Origin: Stratiolaelaps scimitus
Lineage: Eukaryota > Arthropoda > Arachnida > Mesostigmata > Laelapidae
Assembly: GCA_019614645.1 (NCBI GenBank)
Contig: JABWDB010000004.1
Coordinates: 2,604,001-2,668,000 of the forward strand
Reading direction: 5' to 3'
DNA length: 64,000 nt
In this document: in pieces, positions 46,901-61,110 of the stretch
Layout: the number at the start of each line of letters is the position of its first letter
How positions within the stretch are numbered: position 1 is the first letter of the stretch
Notes under the pieces: model-generated
Databases searched by the model: none
What the model saw: the letters and a program-made list of their open reading frames with translations, nothing else
Told to the model about the DNA's origin: nothing
Made by a program: the position numbers and the translations under genes

Positions 46901-49900
46901 GCCACATATGAACATAGATACATTGGCAGATGCAGGGTTATCTCTGCAGGGATCGATCTATCTCGCTATCTAATCTATTGATAATTTGAAATCGGATCGT
47001 TTCAACACTAAGGAAGGAGTTGAGTGCACTCCTCGATTCCGCGAGCTATCTACTTCTCCTATGTGGACTTTATCACACGTTTGTCTGGCGAATCCATTGA
47101 ACATAAGCCCCCAGGCCTTGGTCCCTGTTGTTAAACAGTCACTGTTGATAGCATACACAATCACTGTTGCACTGCTTAGCTTAACTCATCAGCCGAGAGC
47201 CTGTGTAGTGACGTTCTTGCCAGGCAGTTTCACAGGTTGTATCATTCAAGCAGTTCTTAGCGATATGTTTATATAGCATGACATTGGTGGTAATATGCGT
47301 CTTTGGCAGGATATGCTCGAGATTCCCAAGAAATGTATACATTGAATTTTTATTATCGTCCTATTGGCCATCAGGTGTTTACAACGCACAGATGAGCTAT
47401 AATATATTCACCCTAGATAGCCCATATTTCTTCCCGATGCTAGAAGCACTCAAGCTCCAACGCCTGTTCCTCGTAGCCCCATCTTAGTACTATATACATC
47501 ATTTCACTGCATGTGTATGCTAACACACTATACGGGCAGCGATGACGAGCGTCTATATTGTTCCAACAACGTCTTCGCGACATTTTGACACACACAATTT
47601 GCTGTTCCTCGTTCGCCCGTAGTCTCATGTTCAATATGTGCACCTCTGCTACGTTGTGTAAACATCACCCGAAACCCGTCCGAAAGCGGCCGTCATACCA
47701 GCGCCAAAACGACCTACAGAAGATTGCGTCGCCCGATACGATCATGAGGTGATTGCGAATCTGACTAGGTTTTGTGTATTGTACGTTGGCCGCGGGCGCG
47801 AGTCAGAGGGGTAGAGAGAGAGAGAGATTCGTCGTAATATGCCACGGTAAGAGCACCCGTTCATTGCTGTGTTCGTCTGAGCTGCCAAGAAAGCCTATCG
47901 CCTTGTCCATGTTTGTCGACGACGTTCGTTTGCGGTGCTGTGCGGATCAACAACGCGTTACCAACCACGTTACCCCAATAACCCGTTGTTCATCATGAAG
48001 CGACCAGCCTCAGCCCGGACAAACAGATCATCGAAGATTCACCCGAAGAGGCCACAGCATTATCGAGCCAATTTATGGCACGATTTTATGCACAATGCTG
48101 ACCTACGATATGATAGTTGGATGGTCGGTCGGGAACACTTCAAATGCTATACACACTTATCATTGAGCAGTTGTCGCACAGCCATTGGTATGCGTTATAG
48201 TAATAATAATAATAGTACAATACAGTATTATTATTATTATTATCATTATTATTATTAGACAGCCAGCACTGGCGGATTCGCAGTTTAGCGCGACCGCAGC
48301 GTGCTTTGGCATCAACTGGCTTTGCGCACCAGAGCAGCCGAGCGCTGCGCACTGAATGAGCCGGCGTTACGACATGTTTGCCGACGATATTACACTGCTG
48401 TTGTTTGTCGACGACAGAGAAGCGTACGATGAAATCATAGGAAGAGAGAGAGGCAGGGGCAGCTGAAGAATTACAGTTTGGCAGCGCGGCCAACGCCATA
48501 CGTCACAATGGGACCTGGCCGACAAATCAACAGAAATACGGACCGCCGACGAGGTAACGACAGAGCCAAGCACCAGTGGCCATAGCCGAAGAGAGACATC
48601 ATAATATAAAGAGAGACAGTTGTCAAACGCAAACAGACAGAAAGTGATGAGAGGGAAATTATCGTACGATTATGGCAGAAGTCATAATGATAATAATGAT
48701 CGCGTATAATCTGTTGTGGCGGGCTTGGCTGTTGCTGTTATTGTTGCTGTCGCTGTTGTTGTTGTATTTAGTATAAAAGGGGCTCTGTTAAGCGTCACGG
48801 CTATAAGCCAAAATGATTTGAGCTAGGCGTAGCCCATGTGCTATAATTACCAGTAGTATTTTACGATAATTGGTATTACTGAAGCAGGCACTAAGGTCTT
48901 GGGTCGTTTCCCCGTCATGCGCCCAAAATGTGTGTTCATGTAAAAAATATGTCACGCAGTGGAGCTCCGCGTAGCCAGCCTCGGCGTTTTGTTCCAGTAG
49001 GGGCTTATCAGAATCTGAATCTCTACCGAGATGTTGCCACCTCTGTCACCTTTTTATCTAACCCCTACTGAGGTCGCTCGCGCTTTTTTTACGAGAAACG
49101 TTTTGCGTGCGCCCACTCACTGGCCAATTCCCACTCACTTCATTTATCCTAATGCATATGCATCTGTCTGTGTGTGTGTGCATGTGTAGCTACAATATTC
49201 TTCAATACCACAACACCCTTCTGCCTGAAGCAGTTTCATCACTAATCATTCACTGTCTTCCATCTCATTTCTCCCTCCAATCCTCCTGAATTTGGTGTTT
49301 TCTTTTAATCGCCCATGTCTGTGTGTGTTCTGTCATTTATGTCAGCGCCTGACTCCTCTTGATATTCCTTATCCGAACGGTGGAGGAAAATTGTAGCTGG
49401 AGTGAGATAAAATACCTGAATGAATTCAAGTGCCTGTGTGTGTATTCCCCTAACAGACACAAGATGTGACAGTTGGCCGCCACCGCCGCCGCCACCCAGA
49501 AACACAAAGGAACAATTGCATCTCTTCGAAACTCGAGCTGCGCCGTGCACGTTTCTCGCAGATATCGCTTGCTGCTGTCGCCAATGTTCTGCTATACATA
49601 TAATGGTTGTTGAACGTCGACTTAACAGATGTATGTATTGTATTGTGCATGTGCACAATACAACCCGCTTATGCAACTAGTAAGCTGCGGTCTGCTTGTC
49701 CAGCCCGTTCTGAGTTCTGTACGGCGGATCAATATTCATGTCATTAGGGTTTGGTGTGCGCTATTTTGCACACCGCTGGTTAGGAAATCCACCGTATAGT
49801 CTCGTAAACTCAAACAAATGAACCCCAAATATTAGCCGTGCGTTATATTCTGTTTTGCGATCGCTTGTCAATAGGAATAATTTTATAAATATGTAGAAAT

Positions 49901-50055
49901 TTCAAAATTTTATTAAATTATTGGAGTCGGCGCATTCAGGCATTGGTGTAACCCGATCTAGCGCAACTAGAGAATAATTGAAGCATCTCGCAGCTTGTTT
50001 ACTTAATTTATTATTTACAGCCCACACAAGGAAAAGAAAAAACAATATATAAAAA

Positions 50056-50089
<34 letters not shown>

Positions 50090-50615
50090 TATAGAGGTAG
50101 TCCATACCGCATCATCGCCGGACTTTTATTTGAAATTCTATTGTACAATTATAAGCCTTGCCTGTGCATTTACCTTTAACTCCCACGGTTATCTTACTCG
50201 CGGAGCGGTTCAACTTGGAGAAGTTGCACAGTTACTACAATTGCTATGTGGCAAAGCAAATGACTTCTCCACCTTCCCCCCCCCATAAATACGTGCACCA
50301 TACAACTCGAGTCAAGTTGAAAGCATATGCCTTCTCGACATCTCAGTTCAACAGAAGCAAGTGATTGTGATGTGCTTTTTTTTTTGAGTTCTATTCTACT
50401 CTCTTCTCCAGTACCACTGCTGTCCCATATGCAACTTCAGCGCTTATTCTTGTGCAAGTGTTCTCTTTTCTTCTTTTGATGAGGTCTCATTTGCTGTCGT
50501 GAACGCTTTATACCAATATATGGATCGTATACCTGCAGGGCGTTGACCTACGCTCGGTAGTGGGTGGGCGGCGGCAGAACGTTCAAAGCATTGAATGAAT
50601 TTCATCGTATAAGAG

Positions 50616-50654
<39 letters not shown>

Positions 50655-51000
50655 GAAGTTATTGAGAAGTTCCTTAGGCGCGCACCAACAAGTCGCAAAT
50701 GAATACGAATGGCCAACGGCAGCGCTTATATTCGATTTGCAAAATCTCTTATGGTGACTACTACAACCACTACTGCGTCATCTATTATAATATAATACAA
50801 TGGCTCTATCCACCAGCAGTTTGCATCTCCTGCGTCGAATAGGGGGAAAAATGCAACAAGGCCGGGTCGTCCCGTTTTCACCACGAGCCACTCGCATAAC
50901 CGTTACATCATTTTTTTTTTCTTTTGTAGGTAACATCCTATAAATATGATCGGCTACAACAGTTTGCTTTTTGGTGTTAGCTCATCGTAATTATAAAATC
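46901..51000. other. No gene seen; simple repeats
   Basis: Contains (AG)n at 47,813-47,828, (AAT)n/(TTA)n at 48,197-48,258, and poly-A plus (TA)n at 50,051-50,092, with a further (TA)n run at 50,619-50,651. A TTG/CTG stretch lies near 48,730-48,765. No exon is supported. Confidence 0.45.
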
Positions 51001-52253
51001 TAGCATTTTTCTATTTTTTGCGTGGCATCGTCTTCGAAATTCATCAGAGCGTACAGCGGCGGCGACGACGACGACCAGAGCAGCGGTCAACGCCAGGCGG
51101 CTGAATGGACGCCCACTGTCCGTTATGAGCGTTTCATTTCGTGGAAGCGCGCCGCCTCGATGGGCACCTTCAGCTCTGCTGTTGAAACGGCAACATTCAA
51201 AATGTTATTATTATTGTTGTTGTTGCTCTTCTTGTTGTTGGTGTTGCTGTTGTTGTATTACGTTACCTGATGTTGATGACAAGCGTTCATCATCGGCAGC
51301 TCGAGTTACTTATGATACGCATGCTGAAAATAGCCACTCAATGAGATTAGGAGCACTGATCGGAAACGGTCACGGCTATTTCTGACTCTACACAACGTGG
51401 AAGGTGTTTTTGGTTAGAGAGAGAGAGGGGGGCGGGGGCAACAGTCCCTAAGTTGAGTAAATCATCTTTTGTTCTGTCGATGATTCGATGGATTCGAATA
51501 ATGGAATAACGGTTGTGTTGATGCGACGCACTGCAGTGTTCAAGCTTATTCATAATCGCTAATCGTTATTTCTCTCTCTCTCTCTATCTAAATACTGTTT
51601 CGTTAGTGCCGTCAACCGATACCACCAGGTAACATATTGAATCTTAGAATATTTACACAGAATACAATATCTACACGATCTGCACTTTCTACTTGGATGC
51701 GAAGGACACCTGGGGTAATAATGAAGTTGAATGTTTTGTATGTATTAGACACAGGGGGGTGTAGGGATTGTATAATACATTCTATTATTCTACGATTTGG
51801 TCCCTGATGACCGCAATCAACAGTGATACGATTCGCTCGCAGAGTGCTAGCCCAAATCAACGTCATCCTTATCCCTGAGGATCATCCTGTCCTCAACAGT
51901 TGCGTCAATGATATCACATCTTAATGACAATAGGTAGAACTAAACTTCGCCGCCCGGGTGCAATCTACTCCAGCCGGGGGTAGCCTAAATTTAAGGTACT
52001 ACAAAAATTGCTCTTAGCAACCATTTTTGCCTCGAGAATTTCGTAAACGAATCAACAATGTCAACGATTAACGCTAATCTCCTACGAACCGTGGCTTCGA
52101 ATCGAAACTTGATGTTGACATGTGCAATGCATGGGGCGAAGTGCAGGAATTCCAGCTGGTATTTGGCCATGGTCGTACCGTCTCGCTACTCCAAAAAGGA
52201 AACATTTCATAGTCGATCTGCCGAGCCCACCGTTGATATCACTATACCCTACA

Positions 52254-52332
52254 CCGTGACATATAAGAGAGCTTATGCGTTGTAAAATTGCAGCTCCTTT
52301 AATAAACCAATAATAAAACCTTTACCTTTACC
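52254..52332 (+). mobile_element. SINE family 1, 5'-truncated copy
   Basis: It starts inside the body (GTGACATATAAGAGAGCTTA) and runs through TTGCAGCTCCTTTAATAAAC to a CCTTTACCTTTACC tail. The tRNA head is missing. Truncation at the head fits LINE-driven reverse transcription from the tail. Confidence 0.85.
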
Positions 52333-53834
52333 TACCGTAGAATATCGGCTCTAACGAGTGCTTTCTACCACTGTGGCTCTTGCTTTCGGCCCTCTGTGAC
52401 AATCGATTTGTCTCATATTGAGTATAAACGTATACTCAGTTGGGCAATTGCGTACGCCGATTGCAGCCGTTTCAATCGATGGTGGCCTATCGCCATCTCC
52501 TCAATATCGGCATGACTGTCAGCTGACACATATCATGAAATGACCGTGTGTTGTTTGATTGCCATAGGCCTACTTAACAATATTTAGGCCGGAGCAAACG
52601 GTAGTTTTCTAACGTTTTCGATTACCGCTCGCTGAATAGAAATCGAGACGCTCGCTTATTCGCAATAGATACTAATCCCTGGCAGTCAACTGCGCCAACT
52701 CTGCAGTCAGCCGTCTCCGTATTTTCTGCGCTTGTTCGGCTGAGCTTCTACATCTCGACGGTTCGCCTTTTGTTCCGGGTAGAAGAACTTCGTCTTCGTT
52801 TTTTGTTTGGCTTTTCATCGATGGCCCGATTTTGGCGATTTTTCTCGATTTTCTTCTCGCTGTCGCTTTTTTACCTCGTTGTCCCGTTCGCTAAAACATT
52901 GCACTGAGCCGAGCGAACAGAGCATTGTCCGTAGCGAGACAGAGAAGCACTTCAGCCGGCCAGCCAACACTACAGCGAAAGCAAGACGAGAAGCGACAAC
53001 AATTGACTTTCTATATATATATATATATATTATTGACATATTGAACCGTTTTTTTCTGTGGCAATATATATATATATATATATATGCGTACAATTCTGTA
53101 GGCCACGGTACCCGGCACCTGTGTCATCGTCTTTAGCCACTTTGGCAAGTTCGCGTTCACTTGATTCTGGGCGCTTCTCCTTTTGTAAATCGACCGGTGG
53201 CGGCGGCACCAGCAGCAGCAGTGACGCTGATCATCAGAAGATCAGCCGGCTTCGGGTGTTCATTCTCTGGCTGGTGGTCTGAGAGCCTACTGACACAGAA
53301 ATGGCGGAGCAGAAAGGCGACGAAATGAAAGCGGACCGCTCTCGACAGAGGCCAGAGGCCAAGGCGAGTCTGGTGAAAGCACTGCAGAAAACAAGGGCAG
53401 ACAGATCTGGTCGAGAAGAGTGAATGGTTGAATTATGGTATTGCCAAATTCGGACTGGAGTAGGAGCCGCACAGAACAGCTCCGAACACCTGTCGAAATC
53501 TTACTTGTAGAATTTCCATTAGTACAGCTATTAAAATTAGTGCTAAAACAGACAAATATGTACCAACACCTTAGCGTGTTTTCGGATAGCCTCGTGCCAC
53601 CTCGTGACGATGGCGTAGCTAATTGCATTTAAGGTTGAAACCAACAGCAACGCCGTCCTTCGTGTGAACCCATCCTCCGTATAGGGTTATCACACGAATC
53701 TGTCAAATGTCGCATACCCATAGCTGGGTAGCTACATCGCCAAGATACGAATCGTATTTTATGTTTAGTTCATTCTCGATCTACGGATTTATGCTATCGT
53801 TAGCCTTCTCGAGAATTAATTCAAGTTTATAGTC

Positions 53835-53882
53835 TCCGGGTTCACCCTCAGTCGAGATTGAGCGTCCACGGCACTGCCTTCG
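53835..53882 (-). mobile_element. Diverged mini-retroposon-like core (copy 4)
   Basis: About two thirds of 46 aligned positions match copy 2, including CGGGTT..CCCTCAGT and CGTCCACGGCACTGC. No target duplication is visible, so this could be an old copy or a chance match. Confidence 0.4.
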
Positions 53883-55675
53883 CGTTGCTTCATTACGATT
53901 GACCCGTTAAATGCAAATGTGCATCTGTGAAAATTGGGGGTAAATTTTTCAACTATCTGAAAATAACTATTCCACGAACTCAAAATACAGAACAGGTCGT
54001 GGATGAACCATATTACCTAGAATTATGGCGTATAGTTGTCGCCGTTCCTTGTCCAGCTCGGCATCTGTGTCGTTCTAGAGTCGGAAATAGTGCAGAAAAT
54101 GAACATGTATGAACTCCTGGACATGCAAAGATAAAAGTGAAAAAGTTTGGCAAAGCCGATTATTTAATGGGAAATGCTTGCGGTTTGGTTAGCCTGTGAA
54201 CCCGGACCACGAAAACAGGCATATAGAACGGCTTTTGTTATTTATGCAACACAAGCAACATTAGGAAAACACAAATAGAGGAAACATTCGGATTGAATCT
54301 TAGACAAATGACGTTTAGGTGCTTTAGACGGTATTTCCTTTGGAGTCTGGCTAAATTATGAACAGATTTAGATTTTTCGATATACGTTTTGCCTTTTTGA
54401 GCATTTCTTCCTTAATTTAAACGAGGTTAAATGTGGCCAAGCTAGGAAAGTAATTGGTACATTACTAGGGAAAGTAATTGGTACATTACTAGGGCTGGAA
54501 CCTCTCATTGCCAGCAATCACCCGCCGGAGTCCTTGCGCTCGATGATGACGAAGACAATCAAGGCAAGAGATGGCAATTCCATCGACCAATCTAACCAAA
54601 TTGTATATTGACCCAAAACTGATTTTCAGGCAAAGTTATATGGGACGTACCTCGTAAGAAATACACTCGTACACGGCAACAACATTTCGTCAAGTACACC
54701 GCCCATCTCCGAAGTACAGCAACATCTCATGAAGATGTATCAGATTAGTGTAGAGTCATCGACGCCCATCGGCCTCTTGCAACACTCCAACCTCATCAAC
54801 ACGACCAGCATAGTGTGAGTGTTTATCTCTGCGGTTGCCGACCTGTTACATTTCAATTTATGCTGTAAATAAATAAATAAATAAATGCAATTTTAGTGAA
54901 ATTTACGCTGGTAAAACGAAGCCATGGTCGAATAAAGGCAGACGATGTTGACAATCAACGTACACTCTTGTTAAGGTACACTATATCGTACTGTATGCCT
55001 CGATATAACATACATCAACAACCAACGATTGCGATACAACCAACGATTGCTTCTAATGCATTCGTGGAAGACGCCGTAGCTAACCTATGTACGAATACTA
55101 GCTAATCTAACCTCTGCAAGCGCATTTTACGAATGACACTGTATGGTGCCGTGTGTCACGGTGTGATGAGAGAACATCCGCACAGGAAAGTCTGAATACA
55201 ACTCACCAAACACTTACTGGTGCCTTTGAAGTCAACGGCTGTACAGCTGGCCACGATTTATCAGACACAAAATTGTCATCTTTGGGTCACGGTTGAGACA
55301 AGTAACGTTAATCACCTGCCTGTTTTTTTTTTTTGATATCATATAATGTATCCATTATAGTAAGATGTCGGTGTAACGCTTCAACGCCAATACTAAATCT
55401 CTATGGATTGATTTATTTTATTCCATTTCAACATGTTACCTTCGTGTATACGTATTGCTCCTTGTTGGACATTTCCGTGTACTTCTTGGGTGCCGATGTG
55501 AATCTTTCTATCGGATTTGTATGTAGAGTATGTGAGAGCTATGTCGAAACTTTTTTAACGTGCCCATTTATCACTTTATGCTTAAATATTTCCCCCATTT
55601 GCAAGCAAAATGTCCAACTCATCCGGACATAATATATATATATATAATGTCCAGATGACTTGAACAATTTTGCTC

Positions 55676-55706
<31 letters not shown>

Positions 55707-56380
55707 CATCCTACCATTCTGGAAAGTGACTTTCATTGTAAAGTTCTGGAGTGAACCAATGGCACTTCTGTGGCACTTATCCAATATATATGCACTGTCT
55801 TTGCGGCACCAATCAAACATAACAAATGTCGTTTCTCTCAACACCCAATGAATCAAGCAGCCCGCACACAAATACAGCAATCGCAAGACGTCATGGTCCG
55901 TGTCATTGACGCTGTTCGAGTGACCTGTGAGATACTGATTTCAATGCAAATATTCATATGAATATTCCTATCTGGAAACTACTGTGGCTTCACGATTATT
56001 GCCTAACGTGGCGAAAAATATGCAAAGCAGTCGCACATATACAGGTTGTATTTACGAATACGTATTTACATCTCCAAGAGCGTACAACAGAGGCAATAAA
56101 GAACAGGTACATGAATGTTTGCTTCACGATGGCACCGTTTCGTTACAGCCCTATAGAGGACAACATTCATATATTTCTACTCTCTGTCTATCTTTGTCTA
56201 CTTATTTATTAGGCGTCGATCAACAATGGTGATTCGGCGTTTGTCTCCTGCTTGTTTTTCCATTATTAAATCTTACTACTACTACTCTCTCTACTTAATC
56301 AGTGTTGGCGGCGGTTCTTCACCCGGCTAGCCCAGATAGCTTCGCTGTTTTTAACGCTGTCTCGGCTCAGATATTGATGG

Positions 56381-56540
56381 CAAAGGTAAAGGTTTAATGG
56401 TTTATTGAAGGAGCTGCAATTGTTGCAATGCTTAAGCTCTCTTTTTTATGTCATCACACGGCAGGGCTCGAACCTGCGGCCTCTGGCTTCCGATAGCCAG
56501 AGACTTTGCCGTCCAAGCCACCTAAGCGCTGACGGGGCGA
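56381..56540 (-). mobile_element. tRNA-derived SINE, family 1, full-length copy
   Basis: On the minus strand the head GTCAGCGCTTAGGTGGCTTG and B-box GGTTCGAGCCC are followed by GAGAGCTTAAGCATTGCAAC, AATTGCAGCTCCTTCAATAA and the tail CCTTTACCTTTGCC. This is the best-preserved head of the four copies. A clear target duplication was not found. Confidence 0.87.
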
Positions 56541-58760
56541 CCATTTAAGATGCTGCTACTCTTGTCTCACAAATCGTCTCCTGTCGGCCATTCACAGCCT
56601 CTCAACGTTGCAGTCAACGTAGATGGCTTACGGCATCTGAGTGGATACGTGTACAACGTGCTTGGTCCATTCTTCACTCCCCAACTTCCCATGTCATCTC
56701 GGAGCATCTGCAACATACAATTCGATGCTGCTCTCCGTTTGCCTCCGTGCGATTCCAGTTTGCTCCACCACCGGCTCTCATCAATTTTGCGTTTCGGTTC
56801 TCGCTGTGTTCTCAATCATCCTTCGCGGTCTCGCTCCCTCTCTCTACAGTCGCTCTGTCCAACCTCGCGTCATCCGCGGCGTCGGACTCCGCCGTATCCG
56901 CAGCCGTCTGCATGATCCTAGCCCCCCACATGTCGCCGTGGCACTGCCTTGTCGTCATCGCTCCTGCTCTTCAATGTTCCTCTCGTCGAATTTCCCTTCC
57001 ATCGTGTTGTGATTACACAACAGGCAGACGTTGTCGTCCCGACGTCCAGCTCCCCGCCGCGCCCTTGCGTCGTCGTACAGTTCTGTAGTTGCCATTTGCC
57101 GGCGGAGCGTCAGCCGACGCCAGTCGGTGGCAACGGTGTCCGCGCCGATCGTGACGCGCGCAACGTTCAGTTCGTCGCAGTTCTGCCGCGTGTCAATGCG
57201 GCCCCTCCTTGCAACACACGAGCGGCTGCGAAGTGACTGACGCGCCCGGTGAGAACTTCTGTCAGCGGGCAGGCTTCTTCGCCGGTGGGGCCGTGATGAT
57301 GACGGCGGTGACGACGCCGGCGACCACTAACGTGATCCGCGCACGTTCACCACAGAGATTTTGGAGCGGTGCCACTCAACGGAGCTGACGCGACGATGGA
57401 GTTATGTGACATCACGGCGAAAAACAACTAAAAAATATCACCATCGGCAGAAGACGAAGCCGCAGCAGCAGAAGCAAAACATAGAAAAACCAAGTGAAAG
57501 CAGAGAAAGGAGCCATTCTTCGGAGAGGAGCCTCGCCGACGTGGCCAATTATTTATCCGGTCGCATAGCCGCGTAGATTGTCGCCGCGTAGAATTTCGAA
57601 TGAAAGCACACGCCAGTGCCGACACAGACAGAGCGGGTGCGGTAAAATTGGACGCGGCTCGCCGCTGTCCACTGTTGACCATCGGGTCACGTGCATGTAA
57701 AAGAACGAGCATATGCTGGCGCGTCGAATGCCGACACATCGAATCAGTATCAAGGCAACGCAGCGACCCGAATATGGCGCACATCGAAATCGTCCTGTGT
57801 CTCTGCGCTTTCCTGCCGTCTCTCTCTCTCTCTCTCCCTCGTTATACAAAAACGTTTTCTATTAGAAAGAAGTCCATTGTGACCGGATTCTAAATCAACA
57901 CGTTGTCTTCAGCCAGGCGAACGCCTTACGCGAGGCCGCTGCTTCGTCGGCGCGCAACTCAACAGCAGCAGCAGCAGCAGCAGTCAGCAAATCCGGCCGG
58001 CAACCCGTCCCTAGTTGAGTCGCATCAACGCATAGCTGTACCGAGCCGTATTATATAATACATCCCTGCTGCCTGCGATGGGCCAACCGGCGCGAGATCA
58101 TAGAATAGAATGGAACAGAGCGACCCGTGTGACGCGAGCGATACCCGCACGCTGCACTCTGGCTTTGCGCACATTTACGGCTGGTTCCCTCTTCTTCTTG
58201 TTCGTCATTTTCTGCAGGGCGAAACCGTGCGTTTTTTACGCGTCCGTCCTTCCATCATGCGAGCGTTATTACGTTCGTCTTTGCGGCCAGGACTCCTCGG
58301 CAACAGAGGCGGGAACAGCAAGACAGACCGTATAAGCGGACGAACAACAGACAGGTGCATCATCGTTATGAATCGTCGGAGCTTCTCCACCGGCTCCGGT
58401 TCCGTCTGTTCACTATTGCAGCAGCAGCAGCAGCAAGAGCCGACAGAGGGAAGCGCAGCGGCAGCAGTAGCAAGTGCCAGTGCGGCTGTCTTTTAAAGTC
58501 CGCTGCCGGCTACCAGTTACTTCGTCGCAGGACAAATTGAACGACCTTTATTTCCATTCACGATCAGCCAGCCACGATTCTTGCCGTGTGTTCCTTCGCT
58601 GATCTGTCGACGGTGAACGGCGGCAGCTTGTGCTGTTGCTGCTAGTGTTGTTGTTGCTAGTGTTGTTGCTGCTGTTCGTAAGCGTTCCCCGCGGGGTGAA
58701 CGCCCGCTCCACATCTCGCCCTGGCGAAAGGTTACAGTCCCACTGGTGCAGGACCGTACC
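56541..58760. other. CpG-rich, trinucleotide-rich patch
   Basis: This is the largest GC/CpG-rich patch of the right half, open in several frames on both strands. It has (CAG)n at 57,960-57,984 and 58,418-58,436 and (TC)n near 57,820. A plus-strand frame at 58,110-58,496 ends in poly-Q and Ala/Ser-rich sequence. No domain is recognised. It could be a promoter with a 5' UTR or a low-complexity coding exon. Confidence 0.45.
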
Positions 58761-60640
58761 TACATGTATATATATATATATATGTGTATGTGTGTGTGTC
58801 TCAACATCATCACCGTCACTGATATCTCAGCAGCAACAAAGTCGTGGAATCAAGATGAGGTGAGAATGAGGGCGAATACATTTTCGCTGACGATGTTGCC
58901 TTCAACCCGTTGCCCGCTGCTGTATTGCTTCAGCGGGAATTGGAGGGGCTTGGGGTTGGGTGAGGGTACAACAACGGCGTTCATCTCAGGGGGCGGACAA
59001 CGCTACTGGCCCTTAGCTGCTCGTTGATGAGCCGCTTGCCGTCGTCGGTGTGAACGCAGCTGGAATGAGGAAAGATGGCTATTGCGCATTGTCTATGTAT
59101 TGTACTATAATGCGCCGGCTCCATTCATCAGAGCGCCATCGCATGGCTACGGGAATGATCGTTATGGCAGCCAGCGTAGAAAGCATAACTGAGTGGGTTG
59201 GAGCGATGAAGTGACAGCAGATCGCTAATCTGTTCTGGTGATATAACATGATGGTGATAATATTTACATCCGCATCGAAAGTATTGCACTATTGGGCGTT
59301 TCGTCAGATACGATGTGGCGGTGGCTTCGATTGGCGGCGTTTTATTAACAGTCGCATGAGAAACTTGCTGTCGATAAACTAGAACGAAATAGAGCCAACG
59401 GAGACGATAGGTTGCAGGAGCAAAACAATGACAAACTTTTGTATACTCAATATACAAGTTCAGAGGGCAGTTCAGACTATCACATCGCTCGGTGTCCTAA
59501 ACGATCGATAAATAGCTCAATCGACGACAACGGCATCGCGATGTAAAAAACACTGCCTTTTGCTCTTCGTGTTCAATTCACTGGGCGAAACGGATGAAGG
59601 ATAAACACGTGCCTAACACGTTTCGAGCGGTTCTTGGAATGGTTCCATCAACCCGACGAAGTCTCGTTAAATATTGTACTCTCACATGTTGTACATAGCA
59701 ATATGTCATTACATGCCATATTATGTTTCGTTTATGCTTATAACATCCTAAAACAACGAAACTTATATAATCCTGTGCATACAAAGCTGCGTACGCCCAT
59801 CACGGATCCCAGTCAACTGACCTATCATATATATATATATATATATGAAGTAAGCAAATAAACACTAACTGTGGCGTGTCCATTAGAAGGCAAGCTCCTG
59901 TGTGGACTGAGACACAGCGTCAGCTTCGATGCTTCTTCTCCAAGAGGCATGTGAGCCTGATTAACATACCTTAGCTAGGCTTACATTGCGTTATTAGGGT
60001 TTAATTTCCTTTAGTTTTGTAGGCTACAATCGTGCTTTCGCTAAACGCCACGAAGTTTGTTTTACTAAACTGATTCGTTTCCTATTTGGGGCGGCCGAAC
60101 ATTCAAATTTTGGAATTTCGCATAAGTTCGTGAATTATTGTAAATTACACTTTTCGCGCTTGATTTTCGAACAACAACTTTCACCTCCTAAATATACTGC
60201 GCTAATGTCTGGGTTTCGGCAACAAGAGCTACTTGATAATATAGCGTATTGATCGCCTGATCGATACCGAAGCAGGCTTCCACACAAGTTACCTGTACAC
60301 AATGCCAAATGGTTCAAGCGAAGGCGCCGGATGTCGAAGTGCAACTCGACTGTACTGATATGACATTCATAATGCCACGAGATTGTTTAACCAACATAGA
60401 TGACCGAAATAGGTTCAATCTGGAGTGGGAGGTATTGAATATTCTTCTAACCGTTTGGATCGGACCTTCAGCCGTTTGACTTTAGTCCCACGTAAGAAGG
60501 TGATAGTACTCTAATGATCAATCGACATTTGAGATATTTCTTGTTTCACTAACTATCACTATTATTATTATTATTAAGCCGATACTACGTATACAACAGA
60601 ATTATAATTCTATGATTGATCCTGTACATGTGAACGATCA
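58761..60640. other. No gene seen
   Basis: (TA)n runs at 58,766 and 59,826 lie in otherwise unremarkable sequence. No frame looks coding. Confidence 0.45.
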
Positions 60641-60910
60641 CACTTCGTTGGTGCATAAGTAATTTCCGGGACCTTTGAAGTTGCGTTGTTTCAACGTAAC
60701 GTTATGGATTTCGAAATATTTTTACGAATAATTTCGCAGCGTACAAACGTTCAAATTCTGTGAAATGGATACTCTATGATAATTTCCAGACCAAGCGGGA
60801 GTGGTTAGATCCAGGCTTGATGATCAGAAGCGTTGTGCATTTGCTGGGATCAGAGGGGCGTGCTTTATATTATGAGCTGATCGAATTATTTTTGTTCTTG
60901 CTTCAAGGAC

Positions 60911-61073
60911 CTACCATGTCAGTCAGGCGGGGTGGCCTTATCTCCAGCAGGCCCACGTTATGCCAGGGCAATAGTAAACACATTCGAGCCAAACCTCGAC
61001 TCCTAGGAGATCGAACCGGCAGTCGCACTCAGTAGAGACTCATTAGCCACGCAGGCCAAGCCGCCACCTGAAC
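60911..61073 (-). mobile_element. SINE family 2, copy 2, nested in the mariner relic
   Basis: On the minus strand a tRNA-like head, GGCTTGGCCTGCGTGGC to CTGCCGGTTCGATCTCC (B-box), is followed by TATTGCCCTGGCATAACGTG. It shares this arrangement with the 28.5-kb copy. It interrupts the transposase frame between Y-Y-E-L-I-E-L and T-E-T-V-N, so it is younger than the mariner. Confidence 0.65.
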
Positions 61074-61087
61074 TTTTTAAATCTGGC

Positions 61088-61110
61088 GGGACAGTCAACG
61101 TAGACTGTCC
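61088..61110. repeat. Short perfect hairpin
   Basis: GGACAGTC and GACTGTCC form an 8-bp perfect stem around a 6-base loop, at the right edge of the nested SINE. Confidence 0.6.

Larger units (their letters stand above)
51001..56380. other. No gene seen; repeats and one SINE relic
   Basis: Contains GGCGAC and TTG repeats near 51,055-51,260, (TA)n at 53,014, 53,065 and 55,679, a SINE family 1 tail (52,254-52,332), a mini-retroposon-like core at about 53,835-53,882 and a 25-bp tandem duplication at about 54,445-54,493. A 40-codon frame at 53,301-53,423 is noted but unsupported. Confidence 0.45.

Noticed and set aside
53301..53423. 40-codon frame beginning M-A-E-Q-K-G-D-E
   Set aside because: It has a good start context but no homologue recognised, no flanking gene structure and short length.
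56381..56540. Genuine tRNA gene
   Set aside because: The tRNA-like head is followed by a SINE body and tail shared with three other loci, and the anticodon arm does not pair properly.
58110..58496. 128-codon frame ending in poly-Q
   Set aside because: The CAG repeat gives the poly-Q, the adjacent frames are also open, and no domain is visible.
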